Below, in pieces: positions 49,938-59,025 of a stretch of 64,000 bases of DNA (its first letter is position 1; every line of letters begins with the position of its first letter). The stretch spans positions 248,001 through 312,000 of the forward strand of contig OY968767.1 of the NCBI GenBank assembly GCA_963695375.1, read 5' to 3'. This DNA comes from JACCVL01 sp963695375 (GTDB lineage Bacteria; Actinomycetota; Actinomycetes; Propionibacteriales; Nocardioidaceae). The notes under the pieces are model-generated. The model was given only the letters and a program-made list of their open reading frames with translations, did not search any database and was not told the DNA's origin. The position numbers were made by a program, and so were the translations under genes.

Positions 49938-52667
49938 TCAGGCGGAGTCGTCGCCGACGACCTCCTCGATGGTGGCCCGGCCGGCCTCCAACCGGGCCAC
50001 CGGCACCCGGAACGGGCTCGTCGACACGTAGTCGAGCCCGATCTGGTGGAAGAAGTGGATCGACTCGGGGTCACCGCCGTGCTCACCGCAGATCCCGAGC
50101 TTGAGGTCCGACTTCGCCCCCCGGCCCTCCTCGACGGCGATCCGGACCAGTCGACCGACACCGTCGGCGTCCAGCGTCTCGAACGGGGACACCGTGAAGA
50201 CACCCTTCTCCAGGTAGGCGGCGAAGAACGCCGCCTCGACGTCGTCGCGGCTGAACCCCCACGCTGTCTGCGTCAAGTCGTTGGTGCCGAAGGAGAAGAA
50301 GTCGGCCACCGCGGCGATCCGGTGCGCGGTGAGGGCAGCCCGGGGCAGCTCGATCATCGTGCCGATCGGCATCTGCACCGTCTGACCGGTCGCCTCCGCG
50401 ACCTCGCCCAGCACCCGGACGATCTCGGTCCGGACCAGCTCCAGCTCCCGGGCCGATCCGACCAGCGGGACCATGATCTCCGGCCGCGGATCGCCCCCGG
50501 CGTCCAGCCGCTCCGCGGTGGCCTCGGCCAGCGCGCGGACCTGCAGCGCGACCAGCCCGGGGACGACCAGCCCGAGGCGGACACCGCGCAACCCGAGCAT
50601 CGGGTTCGACTCGTGCATCCGGTTCACCGCCGTCAGCAACCGCTCCGCCTCCTCGTCCTTCTCACCCCGCTCCTCCGCCAGCGCGGTCCGCACCATCAGG
50701 TCGGCCCGGTCCGGGAGGAACTCGTGCAACGGCGGGTCGAGCAGCCGGATGGTGATCGGCAGCCCGTCCATCGCCTCCAGCAGGTCGATGAAGTCGGCTC
50801 GCTGCAGCGGCAGGAGCGCGTCCAGCGCCTTCTCCCGCGCCTGGGCGGTGTCGGCCAGCACCAGCCGCTCGATCAGCACCCGCCGCTCACCGAGGAACAT
50901 GTGCTCGGTCCGGCACAGCCCTATCCCCTCCGCGCCGAGTTGCCGCGCCCGTACGGCGTCGTCGGCGGTGTCGGCGTTGGCCCGCACCCGGAGCCGGCGC
51001 AGCTCGTCGGCGTGCGACAGCAGCCGGTCCACGCACCGGACCAGCGCGGCGTCGTGCTCCTTCAGGTCGTCCACCACCTGGTCCAGGCCGTCCTCGAGGT
51101 AGCGCACCACCGGCGGCGGCACCACGTCCACCGCGCCGAGGAACACCTCGCCGGTGGCACCGTCGAGGGACAGCACGTCCCCCTCCCGGATGACGACCGG
51201 CTCTCCGTCGGGACGGCTGGCACCAGTAGCGGTGCCGGCCGCCTCGTCGATGACGAGCTCCTCGGCGCCACAGACGGCAGGCTTGCCCATCCCGCGCGCG
51301 ACGACGGCCGCGTGCGAGGTCTTCCCACCGCGGGCGGTGAGGATCCCGGCGGCAGCCACCATGCCACCGAGGTCGTCCGGACTGGTCTCCCGCCGGACCA
51401 GCACGACGGTCTCCCCGGCGTCGCTCTGCTCCACGGCGGCCGCCGAGTCGAAGACCACCTTGCCGACCGCTGCCCCCGGAGACGCGGCGATCCCTGTCGT
51501 CAGCACGGTCCGCTCGGCGTCGCCGGCGAACTGCGGAACGAGCAGCAGGGACAGCTCCCGGCCGGAAACCCGGGCCAGCGCCTCGTCAGCGGTGATCAGC
51601 CCCTCGTCCCACAGTTGGACGGCGACCCGGAACGCGGCCGCCGCCGTGCGCTTGCCCACCCGGGTCTGCAGCATCCAGAGCCGGCCCCGTTCCACGGTGA
51701 ACTCGATGTCGCAGAGGTCGCGGTAGTGCGTCTCCAGCTTGCGCATCGTCCTTGCCAGGTCCCTGGCGACCTCGGGGTGCCGCTCGGCCAGGTCGTCCAG
51801 CGTCAGGGTGTTGCGCAGACCGGCGACGACGTCCTCGCCCTGTGCGTCTGGCAGGTAGTCCCCGTAGTGGCCGGAGTCCCCCGATGCCGGGTCGCGAGTG
51901 AAGGCGACGCCGGTGCCGGAGTCCTCGCCGAGGTTGCCGAACACCATCGCGCACACGTTGACCGCGGTGCCGAGATCGTGCGGGATGCGCTCCCGGCGCC
52001 GGTAGAGCCGGGCCCGGTCGGTGTTCCACGATTGGAATACCGCATGGATGGCAAGGTCGAGCTGCTCGCGCGGCTGCTGCGGGAAGCCGCGGCCGGTCGC
52101 GTCCTGCACCACCTGCTTGTAACGCTCCACCAGGGACTGCAGCTGGTCGACGTCCAGCCCGGTCTCGTCGTCGACGCCGGCCGCCTTGCACTCCTCCGCG
52201 AGCGCCTCGGCGAACGGCGCGGCGTCGACGCCGAGAACGGTTCGCCCGAACATCGAGATCAGCCGGCGGTAGGAGTCCCAGGCGAACGTGTCGTCGCCGG
52301 AGACCTCGGCCAGCCCGCCGACTGCGTCGTCGTTCAGCCCGACGTTGAGGATGGAGTCCATCATCCCGGGCATGGACGAGGCCGCTCCGGACCGGACCGA
52401 GACGAGCAGCGGGTCCTTGGCGTCACCGAGCTGGCGCCCCAGCTCGTCCTCGAGCCGGCGCATGGCGGCGGTCACCTGGGACCGAAGCTCCTTCGGCTCC
52501 TGGCCGTCGTGGCTCAGCAGCCAGCGACAGGCCTCGGTGGTGACCGTGAAGCCCGGGGGCACCGGCAGGCCGAGCCGGGTCATCTCCGCAAGGTTGGCGC
52601 CCTTGCCGCCGAGCAGCTCCTTGCCGTGCCGCTCCGGGTGTGAGAAGTCGTAGACGTAGGTGGCCAT
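49938..52667 (-). CDS. ppdK: Pyruvate, phosphate dikinase
   Basis: A 909-residue enzyme interconverting pyruvate, ATP and Pi with PEP, AMP and PPi. The N-terminal nucleotide-binding domain has GGKGANLAEMTRLGLPVPPG and SVRSGAASSMPGMMDSILN; the phosphohistidine domain has TARGGKTSHAAVVARGMGKP (His about 452); the PEP-binding barrel has GIGLCRTEHMF and the catalytic Cys in LGICGEHGGDP. It is full length and intact. It lies between two parts of the TetR regulon but has no copy of that operator. A GAGGGA site lies upstream of the ATG. Confidence 0.95.
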   Translation of the reverse strand: MATYVYDFSHPERHGKELLGGKGANLAEMTRLGLPVPPGFTVTTEACRWLLSHDGQEPKELRSQVTAAMRRLEDELGRQLGDAKDPLLVSVRSGAASSMPGMMDSILNVGLNDDAVGGLAEVSGDDTFAWDSYRRLISMFGRTVLGVDAAPFAEALAEECKAAGVDDETGLDVDQLQSLVERYKQVVQDATGRGFPQQPREQLDLAIHAVFQSWNTDRARLYRRRERIPHDLGTAVNVCAMVFGNLGEDSGTGVAFTRDPASGDSGHYGDYLPDAQGEDVVAGLRNTLTLDDLAERHPEVARDLARTMRKLETHYRDLCDIEFTVERGRLWMLQTRVGKRTAAAAFRVAVQLWDEGLITADEALARVSGRELSLLLVPQFAGDAERTVLTTGIAASPGAAVGKVVFDSAAAVEQSDAGETVVLVRRETSPDDLGGMVAAAGILTARGGKTSHAAVVARGMGKPAVCGAEELVIDEAAGTATGASRPDGEPVVIREGDVLSLDGATGEVFLGAVDVVPPPVVRYLEDGLDQVVDDLKEHDAALVRCVDRLLSHADELRRLRVRANADTADDAVRARQLGAEGIGLCRTEHMFLGERRVLIERLVLADTAQAREKALDALLPLQRADFIDLLEAMDGLPITIRLLDPPLHEFLPDRADLMVRTALAEERGEKDEEAERLLTAVNRMHESNPMLGLRGVRLGLVVPGLVALQVRALAEATAERLDAGGDPRPEIMVPLVGSARELELVRTEIVRVLGEVAEATGQTVQMPIGTMIELPRAALTAHRIAAVADFFSFGTNDLTQTAWGFSRDDVEAAFFAAYLEKGVFTVSPFETLDADGVGRLVRIAVEEGRGAKSDLKLGICGEHGGDPESIHFFHQIGLDYVSTSPFRVPVARLEAGRATIEEVVGDDSA

Positions 52668-52750
52668 GCGGCGTCATCCCTCGGTGGTCGGTCGTCCGGT
52701 GGCTTTCCGACACCTTGTCCCCGACCAGGGCGAGCGGCAAGTGCGCCGCC

Positions 52751-53977
52751 TCAGCGGTCGACCGACACCGGCCGGGCCTGCTCCGGGAACGGCAGCGCGA
52801 TCGGGTCGGCGGCGAGCCGGCTGTTCCCCGCGGCGTCGAATCGGTCGAGCCCGAGATCGGTGGTGTCCACCACGTCGGTGCGGCCGTGCAGGACGAGGTC
52901 TGCGGCAGCCTCGGCGACGGCGGGTCCCCACATCATCCCGTGCCCGCCCGCCGCCGCGACGACGCTGCCGGCGACGGGGCCGGAGTCGGAACGGGCTGGC
53001 CCCAGGATCGGCAGGTGATCCGGTGTGTAGTCGATGGTCGCCGCCCAGGCCTTGCGCAGCCCCAACCCGGCGGTCCTCGGCAGCAGCTCGGCGACCCGCT
53101 GCTGCATCTGCCGGTAGTACGCCCAGTCGAAGGTGGCCGCCTCGCCCGGCCGCTCGTCCGGGTTGCTCATCCCCCACAGCAGGCCGCCCTCGTGCGGCCG
53201 CCAGTAGATCCCCGAGGCCACGTCGAAGACCATCGGCACCCGGTCCGCGGCGAGTTCCTCGTGCGGCTCGGTCACCACCACCTGGTGCCGCGCCGCGCCG
53301 ACCGGGATGCGGACGCCCGCGGTGCTGCCGACCTGGGCGAGCCGGGGGCCTCCGGTGAGGACGACGCGCTCGGTGTCCACCGCGCCGCCGGTCGACTCGA
53401 TGCCCACGACCCGGTCGTCCTTCGTCCGCAGGCCGGTGAGCGCGGTCTGCTCGTGGATCTCGACACCGCTGGTGACGAGCGCCGTGGTGTAGGCCACCAC
53501 GTTGCGGGGCGGGTCGATGTAGCCGTCGCCCGGCGCGTACGACGCCCCTCGCGTCCGGCCGGGGGCCAGCGCGGGGTTCAGGGCGTCCACCTCGTCCGGA
53601 CCGCACCACGACACGTCGAGCCCGAGGGTCTGCTGCATCGCGATCCGCCGCCGGGCCTGCTCGACCTCGCCGTCGGAGAAGCACGGCATGAAGTAGCCCT
53701 GCGGGACGAATCCGGAGTCGATGCCGAGCAGGTCGTGCTGGGCGCGGTAGAACTCCTGGCTGCGCAGGCCGAGGCGCACCGCCGTCTCGGTGCCACCCTG
53801 TGCGCGGACCATCCCGGCGGCCCGGCTGCTCGCCCCCGAGCCCAGCGTGTCCGACTCGAGGAGCAGCACCCGGCCGGCCCCGGCCCGGCGCAGGAACCAG
53901 GCGCACCACGCTCCGACGGTGCCGCCGCCGACCACCACCACGTCCGCCGTCCTCGCCACGACGATCGACGCTGGCAT
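52751..53977 (-). CDS. DAO-family FAD-dependent oxidoreductase
   Basis: A 408-residue flavoprotein of the D-amino acid oxidase/sarcosine oxidase group. It has the FAD fold VVVVGGGTVGAWCAWFLRRA, SDTLGSGASSRAAGMVRAQG, and the C-terminal IDYTPDHLPILGPA and AAGGHGMMWGPAVAEAAADL. Such enzymes oxidise C-N bonds, for example N-demethylation of glycine derivatives. The fused folate-binding domain of dimethylglycine oxidase is absent. ATG 53977 lies immediately beside operator 3 and has no ribosome site, so a downstream GTG may be the true start. Confidence 0.86.
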   Translation of the reverse strand: MPASIVVARTADVVVVGGGTVGAWCAWFLRRAGAGRVLLLESDTLGSGASSRAAGMVRAQGGTETAVRLGLRSQEFYRAQHDLLGIDSGFVPQGYFMPCFSDGEVEQARRRIAMQQTLGLDVSWCGPDEVDALNPALAPGRTRGASYAPGDGYIDPPRNVVAYTTALVTSGVEIHEQTALTGLRTKDDRVVGIESTGGAVDTERVVLTGGPRLAQVGSTAGVRIPVGAARHQVVVTEPHEELAADRVPMVFDVASGIYWRPHEGGLLWGMSNPDERPGEAATFDWAYYRQMQQRVAELLPRTAGLGLRKAWAATIDYTPDHLPILGPARSDSGPVAGSVVAAAGGHGMMWGPAVAEAAADLVLHGRTDVVDTTDLGLDRFDAAGNSRLAADPIALPFPEQARPVSVDR

Positions 53978-53978
53978 A

Positions 53979-53994
53979 GACTGAACAGTCAGTC
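53979..53994. promoter_or_regulatory. TetR-type operator 3 (GACTGA-N4-TCAGTC)
   Basis: Perfect dyad between the divergent flavoprotein and acyl-CoA dehydrogenase genes. It overlaps TAGACT (53977-53982), a likely -10 box for the dehydrogenase. Arms and flanking TA/AA are identical to operators 1 and 2. Confidence 0.78.
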
Positions 53995-54017
53995 AAGGAT
54001 GCGCACGTGGAGGCGGG

Positions 54018-55184
54018 ATGTACGGGCTGAGCACCGAGGACGTCACCTGGCAGCAGCGGGCACGTGCGCTGGCCGACGAGCTGATCCCGTACGAGGTGCA
54101 GGCCGAGCTCGCCGGCGGTGTGCTCCCTGCCGACGTACGCGCCGACCACCACCGGCGGGCACTGGACGCCGGCCTGGTCGCGACCAACATGCCGACGGAG
54201 CTCGGCGGGCACGGGTGCTCGATGGTGCAGCAGGTGTTGGTGCAGGAGCAGGCCGGCCGGGTGACGAACGCGCTGGCCTGGGTGATGGCGACACCGCCCG
54301 CCTGGTGGGCGGAGGTGGCGACCGACCTGCAGCGGGAGCGCTGGTTGCTCCCGACGGTGCGCGGGGAGCAGGCGGAGTGTTACGCGATCACCGAGGAGGG
54401 CGCCGGGTCGGACGTCGGCGAGCTGGCGGCGACCGCCCGGTGGGACGGCGATGCGTACGTGCTCACCGGTGAGAAGTGGCACGTGACGTCGTACAACGAG
54501 GCGTCGTACGCCTTCGTCCAGGCGGTGCTCACCGAGGGCGAGCATGCGGGGGCGCACGCGATGTTCGTGGTCGACCTGCCCAGCCCGGGGGTCCGCGTCG
54601 TCCGCACGCCGGCGTACTCGCACTCTTTCGCCCACGAGCACCCGGTGGTGGCCTTCGACGGCGTGCGGGTGCCGGCCGCACATCGGGTCGGCGCCGAGGG
54701 TGAGGGGATGGTCTTCGCCCAGGAGTGGTTCCGCTTCGAGCGGCTGATGGTGGCCGCCCGCTGCCTCGGCGCTGCCGAGCGGCTGGTCGACGAGGCGGCG
54801 GCCTTCGCGGGCGAGCGGATCGTCGGAGGCGTCCCGCTGGCCGAGCGTCAGTTGGTTCAGGCGATGCTCGCCGACTCGCTCACCGAGCTGTTCGCGGCCC
54901 GGTCGATGGTCTACGAGACGGCGCGCGGGGTGGACGACGGGATGGACCGCAAGGTGCTGCACGCCCGGTGCTCGATGGCCAAGCTGTATGCGTCGGAGAT
55001 GGCGGGCCGGGTGGCCGACCGGGCGGTGCAGGTGTTCGGCGGGCGCGGTTACATGCGCGAGAACGTCGCCGAGCGGTTCTACCGCGAGCTGCGGGTGGAG
55101 CGGATCTGGGAGGGCGCCTCCGAGGTGCAGCGGCTGATCGTCGCGGACGGGCTGGCCAAGCGCGGTCTGCACGCCCTCGTCTGA
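54018..55184 (+). CDS. Acyl-CoA dehydrogenase
   Basis: A 388-residue FAD enzyme introducing a 2,3 double bond into an acyl-CoA. It has CYAITEEGAGSDVGEL, LTGEKWHVTSYNEASYAFVQ, QVFGGRGYMRENVAERFYRE and the C-terminal RIWEGASEVQRLIVADGLAK with the Glu in the usual catalytic position. GGAGG lies 4 bases before the ATG. Substrate unknown; as a TetR-regulon member it may act on the CoA ester made by the ADP-forming synthetase. Confidence 0.88.
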   Translation: MYGLSTEDVTWQQRARALADELIPYEVQAELAGGVLPADVRADHHRRALDAGLVATNMPTELGGHGCSMVQQVLVQEQAGRVTNALAWVMATPPAWWAEVATDLQRERWLLPTVRGEQAECYAITEEGAGSDVGELAATARWDGDAYVLTGEKWHVTSYNEASYAFVQAVLTEGEHAGAHAMFVVDLPSPGVRVVRTPAYSHSFAHEHPVVAFDGVRVPAAHRVGAEGEGMVFAQEWFRFERLMVAARCLGAAERLVDEAAAFAGERIVGGVPLAERQLVQAMLADSLTELFAARSMVYETARGVDDGMDRKVLHARCSMAKLYASEMAGRVADRAVQVFGGRGYMRENVAERFYRELRVERIWEGASEVQRLIVADGLAKRGLHALV

Positions 55185-55231
55185 CCCCTCCCCCTCCCTC
55201 CCACCCCCTCCGCCCACTCCCCCCCTCTGCC

Positions 55232-55446
55232 CACGATCCGCGACTTTTGCAGCCGCGGCGCTGCGTCGTGGGCACGCCGATGGCACCGACAGAGGGGCGA
55301 CTAACGGCCCATGATCCGCAGGCCCGTCTCAAGGACCCTGCAAAAGTCGCGGATCGTGACCGCCTAGGGGGCGGATCGTGACCGTAGGGGGGGGCGGATC
55401 GTGACCGTCGGGACCTGGGGCGCCCCCCTGAAAAGTCGCGGATCGT
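55232..55446. repeat. Second cluster of the 21-base intergenic repeat
   Basis: The 311-base gap after the acyl-CoA dehydrogenase holds a plus copy of CACGATCCGCGACTTTTGCA (55232-55252), a minus copy (55339-55358), a degenerate minus copy lacking one C (55429-55446) and at least three truncated GCGGATCGTG cores (55371, 55394, 55465). No gene is seen in the gap. Confidence 0.85.
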
Positions 55447-55495
55447 CACCGCTTGGGGTGGGGCCGCGGATCGTGGCCAGGGGGGTGGGGGCGGG

Positions 55496-56071
55496 TCAGG
55501 TGGCGACGGCGTCGGCGGCAGCCTGGGCGGCCTGGCCCAGCGCACGCGCCCGAGCCGGCCGGGGGTCGTCGGCGAACGCCTCCCGGCCGTCCAGGTTGAT
55601 CGCAACCAGCGCGGCGGCGGCACGGGCAGCCGTCGCCGCGGTGAGGGCGGCGGCGATCGCGTCGCCGCGCAGCCGCGGATTGCCCTCCCGCGCCAGCCGG
55701 GCGGCGTGCTCGGCGACCGCGGCGCCGACCTCGGCCATCTCCAACGGCACCTCGGTCGCCGCGGACAGCGTCTCGGTCATCCGCTCCCGTCGACCCTCCG
55801 TCTCCCGCGGCTGCCTGACGGCGGCGAGGTAGCGCTCGTACGCCTCGCCGTCGGCGTCTCCCAGCCCCTCGACCCGCCGCCGGAGCTGCTCACACGCGGC
55901 CGCCGCCTCGTCGTCGTCGGAGAACCGCGCCACCATCTGCGCGAGCGCGGCGGCCAGCGTGGCGACCAGACCGGTCACCGCGCCGGCGCCGGGCGCGGGA
56001 GTGCGGGCGGCGACGTCGTCGGCGAAGCCGCCGACCCGAGCGTCGAGCATCGACCCCACGGCCGGCTGCAC
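55496..56071 (-). CDS. Methenyltetrahydrofolate cyclohydrolase (FTCD_C/FchA-like)
   Basis: A 191-residue all-helical protein of the formiminotransferase-cyclodeaminase C-terminal family: FADDVAARTPAPGAGAVTGL, LVATLAAALAQMVARFS, EVPLEMAEVGAAVAEHAARL. Stand-alone members hydrolyse 5,10-methenyl-THF to 10-formyl-THF. It lies 1 base after fhs, the next or previous step in one-carbon metabolism, which supports the call. GTG 56071 and ATG 56050 are both possible starts. Confidence 0.82.
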   Translation of the reverse strand: MQPAVGSMLDARVGGFADDVAARTPAPGAGAVTGLVATLAAALAQMVARFSDDDEAAAACEQLRRRVEGLGDADGEAYERYLAAVRQPRETEGRRERMTETLSAATEVPLEMAEVGAAVAEHAARLAREGNPRLRGDAIAAALTAATAARAAAALVAINLDGREAFADDPRPARARALGQAAQAAADAVAT

Positions 56072-56072
56072 G

Positions 56073-57770
56073 TCAGGACAACCCGACGATGGTGCCGTCC
56101 TCGTCGACGTCGATCCGGAAGGCGGCCGGCGAGGCACCGAGGCCGGGCATCGTCCGCATCTCCCCGCAGATGGGGTAGACGAAGCCGGCGCCCACCGACG
56201 CCCGCACCTCGCGGACCGGAAGCCGCCAGCCGGTCGGCGCACCCTTCAGGGTCGGGTCGGACGAGATCGACAGGTGGGTCTTCGCGATGCAGACCGGCAG
56301 GTGGCCGAACCCGTTGCGCTCGTAGGTGTCGAGGTGCTTGGTCGCAGCCGGGCTGTAGTCCACCCCGTCGGCGCCGTAGACCTTGCTGGCCACCGTCTCG
56401 ATCTTGGTACGCAGCGACGCCTCGTCGGGGTACAGCGGGGCGAACTGCGACGGCTCGTCCGCGGCCTCCGCGACCACCTCGGCGAGCTCGGTCGCCCCCC
56501 GCCCGCCGTCGGCGAAGTGCGTGCACACGGCGACGCGCACACCCAGCTCCTCCGCGATCTCGCGGATCGCCTGGTGCTCGGAGTCGTGGTCACCGGGGAA
56601 CGCGTTGATCGCGACCACCGGCGTCACGCCGTGCAGCTTGATGTTCTCGATCTGCTTGCGCAGGTTCGCACCGCCGACGTGCACCTCGTCCGGGTTCTCC
56701 GCCAGCATCTCCGGCGGGATCGGCTTGCCGGCCACCAGCCGGTGCCGGCCCGAGTGCGCCTTGAGCGCACGGACCGTGGCCACCACCACCGCCGCGTCGG
56801 GGGTCAGGCCGGACGTGCGGCACTTGATGTTGAAGAACCGCTCGGCGCCCATGTCGGCGCCGAACCCGGCCTCGGTGATCAGGAAGTCGCCGGTCCGGAT
56901 GCCGACCAGGTCGGCGATCACCGACGAGTTGCCGTGCGCGATGTTGCCGAAGGGCCCGGCGTGCACCAGCACCGGCGTGTTCTCGTAGGTCTGCATCAGG
57001 TTCGGCTTCAGCGCCTCGCGGAGCATCACCGCCATCGAGCCGGCGCCACCGATCTGCTCGGCCGTGACGGCGTCGCCGTCGGGGGTGTAGCCGACGACGA
57101 TGCGGCCGAGCCGCTCGCGCAGCTCGGTCAGCGACGTCGACAGCGCCAGCACCGCCATCACCTCGGAGGCCGCGGTGATGTCGAAGCCGGTCTGCCGGGT
57201 CACTCCGTCGGCCTTCGACCCCAGCCCGACGACGATGTTGCGCAGTGAGCGGTCGTTGACGTCCAGCACCCGACGCCAGGTGATGTTGGAGATGTCCAGC
57301 CCAGACGCGTTGCCCTGGTGCAGGTGGTTGTCCACCAGCGCGGACAGCATGTTGTGCGCGGCGGTGACCGCGTGGAAGTCCCCGGTCAGGTGCAGGTTGA
57401 GGATCTCCATCGGCACGACCTGGCTGTAGCCCCCACCCGCGGCTCCGCCCTTGATGCCGAAGGTCGGCCCCATCGACGGCTGACGGATCGCGATCGTGGC
57501 CTTCTTGCCGACGTGCCGCATCGCCTGACCGAGGCCGACGGTCGTGGTGGTCTTGCCCTCACCGAGCGGCGTCGGGGTGATCGCGGAGACCACGACGTAC
57601 TTGGCCCGGGGCCGGTCGGCGAGCTCCTCGATCGCCTGCAGCCGGATCTTGGCCACGTCGTCGCCGTGCGGCTCGAGCAGGTGCGGTCCGATGCCCATCT
57701 GATCGGAGATGTCGCCGAGCGGCTTGAGCGTCGCGCCCTGGGCGATCTCGAGGTCTGAGGGGAACGCCAT
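56073..57770 (-). CDS. fhs: Formate--tetrahydrofolate ligase
   Basis: A 565-residue enzyme joining formate and THF with ATP to 10-formyl-THF (or the reverse, making ATP). It has VVSAITPTPLGEGKTTTTVG with the P-loop, GGAAGGGYSQVVPMEILNLH, TGDFHAVTAAHNMLSALVDN and KHLDTYERNGFGHLPVCIAK. Full length. Ribosome site AAAGGA before ATG 57770. It forms a two-gene unit with the cyclohydrolase; the adjacent TetR regulon may release one-carbon units (inference). Confidence 0.95.
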   Translation of the reverse strand: MAFPSDLEIAQGATLKPLGDISDQMGIGPHLLEPHGDDVAKIRLQAIEELADRPRAKYVVVSAITPTPLGEGKTTTTVGLGQAMRHVGKKATIAIRQPSMGPTFGIKGGAAGGGYSQVVPMEILNLHLTGDFHAVTAAHNMLSALVDNHLHQGNASGLDISNITWRRVLDVNDRSLRNIVVGLGSKADGVTRQTGFDITAASEVMAVLALSTSLTELRERLGRIVVGYTPDGDAVTAEQIGGAGSMAVMLREALKPNLMQTYENTPVLVHAGPFGNIAHGNSSVIADLVGIRTGDFLITEAGFGADMGAERFFNIKCRTSGLTPDAAVVVATVRALKAHSGRHRLVAGKPIPPEMLAENPDEVHVGGANLRKQIENIKLHGVTPVVAINAFPGDHDSEHQAIREIAEELGVRVAVCTHFADGGRGATELAEVVAEAADEPSQFAPLYPDEASLRTKIETVASKVYGADGVDYSPAATKHLDTYERNGFGHLPVCIAKTHLSISSDPTLKGAPTGWRLPVREVRASVGAGFVYPICGEMRTMPGLGASPAAFRIDVDEDGTIVGLS

Positions 57771-57879
57771 CAGTGTCCTTTCACGGGTGTGCCGGGTGCC
57801 GGGTGCAGGCTCTCACGCCGGGGGGCGTAGTTCCACTTGATGCAACGAGTTTCGCCGTACGCAACGTGCGCGGTCGAGC

Positions 57880-58890
57880 TCAGCCACCGGTGGACTCCCG
57901 CGGGACCAGCGTGAAGTCGGCCCGCACGTCTGCGGCCGCGGACGGCGGGTCGGCACCCATCCGGGCCAGCAGCAGCTGGACCGCGCGGCGGGCGATCTGC
58001 TCCTTGTCCGGCGCAACGGTGCTGAGCGACGGGGTGGACCAGCTGCTCTCCTCGACGTCGTCGACCCCGATGACCGCGACGTCGTCGGGCACCCCGACCC
58101 CGAGCTGGGCCAGCCGGCGCAGCGCGCCCAGCGCCAGCGTGTCGTTCAGGCAGAACAGTGCGTCCGGGTCCGCCCCGGAGGCCAGCAGCTCGGCCGCCGC
58201 GCGCGCCCCCTCGGCCCGGCGGAAGACGGTCACCCCGGCGACGAGGGTCGAGTCGACCGGCACCCCGCGAGCGGCCAGCGCCTCCTCGTAGCCCCGGCGG
58301 CGCAGCCGGGCGACGCCGGAAGCCGAGTCCGGCTGGTCCCCGACCAGCGCGACCCGCCGGCGGCCGCGATCGAGCAGGTGCTCGGTGGCGGCCCGTGCGG
58401 CCGCGACGTTGTCGATCGCGACATGGTCTGCGGGACCGGCACCCACCTTCTCCCCCAGCAGGACCACCGGCGTGGACGGGTCGTGCGCGGCGATCTCGGC
58501 CGGCCCGAGGCCGACCGGGCTCATGATCAACCCGTCGATGAGGTGGCCGCGGAAGCCGCCCATCACCAGCCGCTCGCGCTCGGCGGACCCGTCCGTCTGG
58601 TCCACCAGGACGGTGAGGTCGTGCTCATCGGCGGCGCGCACGACGTGTCGGGCCAGCTCGGCGAAGTACGGCATGTCGATCTCCGGCACCGCGAGTGCGA
58701 TCACACCCGAGCGGCCCCGACGCAGGTTGCGAGCCCACAGGTTCGGCCGGTAGCCCAGCTCGTCGAGCACCACCTGCACCCGGTCGCGGGTGGCCGCCGC
58801 CACGTGTGCCCGGCCGTTGACCACGTTGCTCACGGTCTTCACCGACACGCCGGCCCGGGTGGCGACGTCCTGCAGGCGCACCGCGCCCAT
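57880..58890 (-). CDS. LacI-family transcriptional regulator
   Basis: A 336-residue sugar-responsive repressor. The DNA-binding head is RLQDVATRAGVSVKTVSNVV followed by the hinge helix (LDELGYRPNLWARNLRRGRS); the effector domain is of the periplasmic-binding type (VIALAVPEIDMPYFAELARH; DDVAVIGVDDVEESSWSTPS). Divergent to the GH51 gene, with ACAACG half-sites between. AAGGAG precedes the ATG. The likely effector is arabinose or an arabino-oligosaccharide (inference). Confidence 0.92.
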   Translation of the reverse strand: MGAVRLQDVATRAGVSVKTVSNVVNGRAHVAAATRDRVQVVLDELGYRPNLWARNLRRGRSGVIALAVPEIDMPYFAELARHVVRAADEHDLTVLVDQTDGSAERERLVMGGFRGHLIDGLIMSPVGLGPAEIAAHDPSTPVVLLGEKVGAGPADHVAIDNVAAARAATEHLLDRGRRRVALVGDQPDSASGVARLRRRGYEEALAARGVPVDSTLVAGVTVFRRAEGARAAAELLASGADPDALFCLNDTLALGALRRLAQLGVGVPDDVAVIGVDDVEESSWSTPSLSTVAPDKEQIARRAVQLLLARMGADPPSAAADVRADFTLVPRESTGG

Positions 58891-58992
58891 CGTCAGCTCC
58901 TTCGCTCACCCGTCCCGCCCGCCGCCGCAGCGCGGGAGGACGGAGACGGGACCGCCCCGCCCGTCGACCCTAACCCGGACAAGCAGGTCTTT

Positions 58993-59020
58993 ACAACGAT
59001 AGAAGGTTCGTTGTACAACG
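58993..59020. promoter_or_regulatory. LacI-type operator before the arabinofuranosidase gene
   Basis: CGTTGTACAACG (59009-59020) is a perfect 12-bp palindrome, and a third half-site ACAACG lies at 58993-58998. The last half ends 5 bases before the GH51 start codon, so binding would block transcription initiation. Confidence 0.6.
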
Positions 59021-59025
59021 TGGGA

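Noticed and set aside
49833..52643. 936-codon plus-strand open frame opposite ppdK
   Set aside because: Its composition (His/Gln/Arg/Pro-rich) is that of an antisense shadow; ppdK on the minus strand is complete and motif-perfect.
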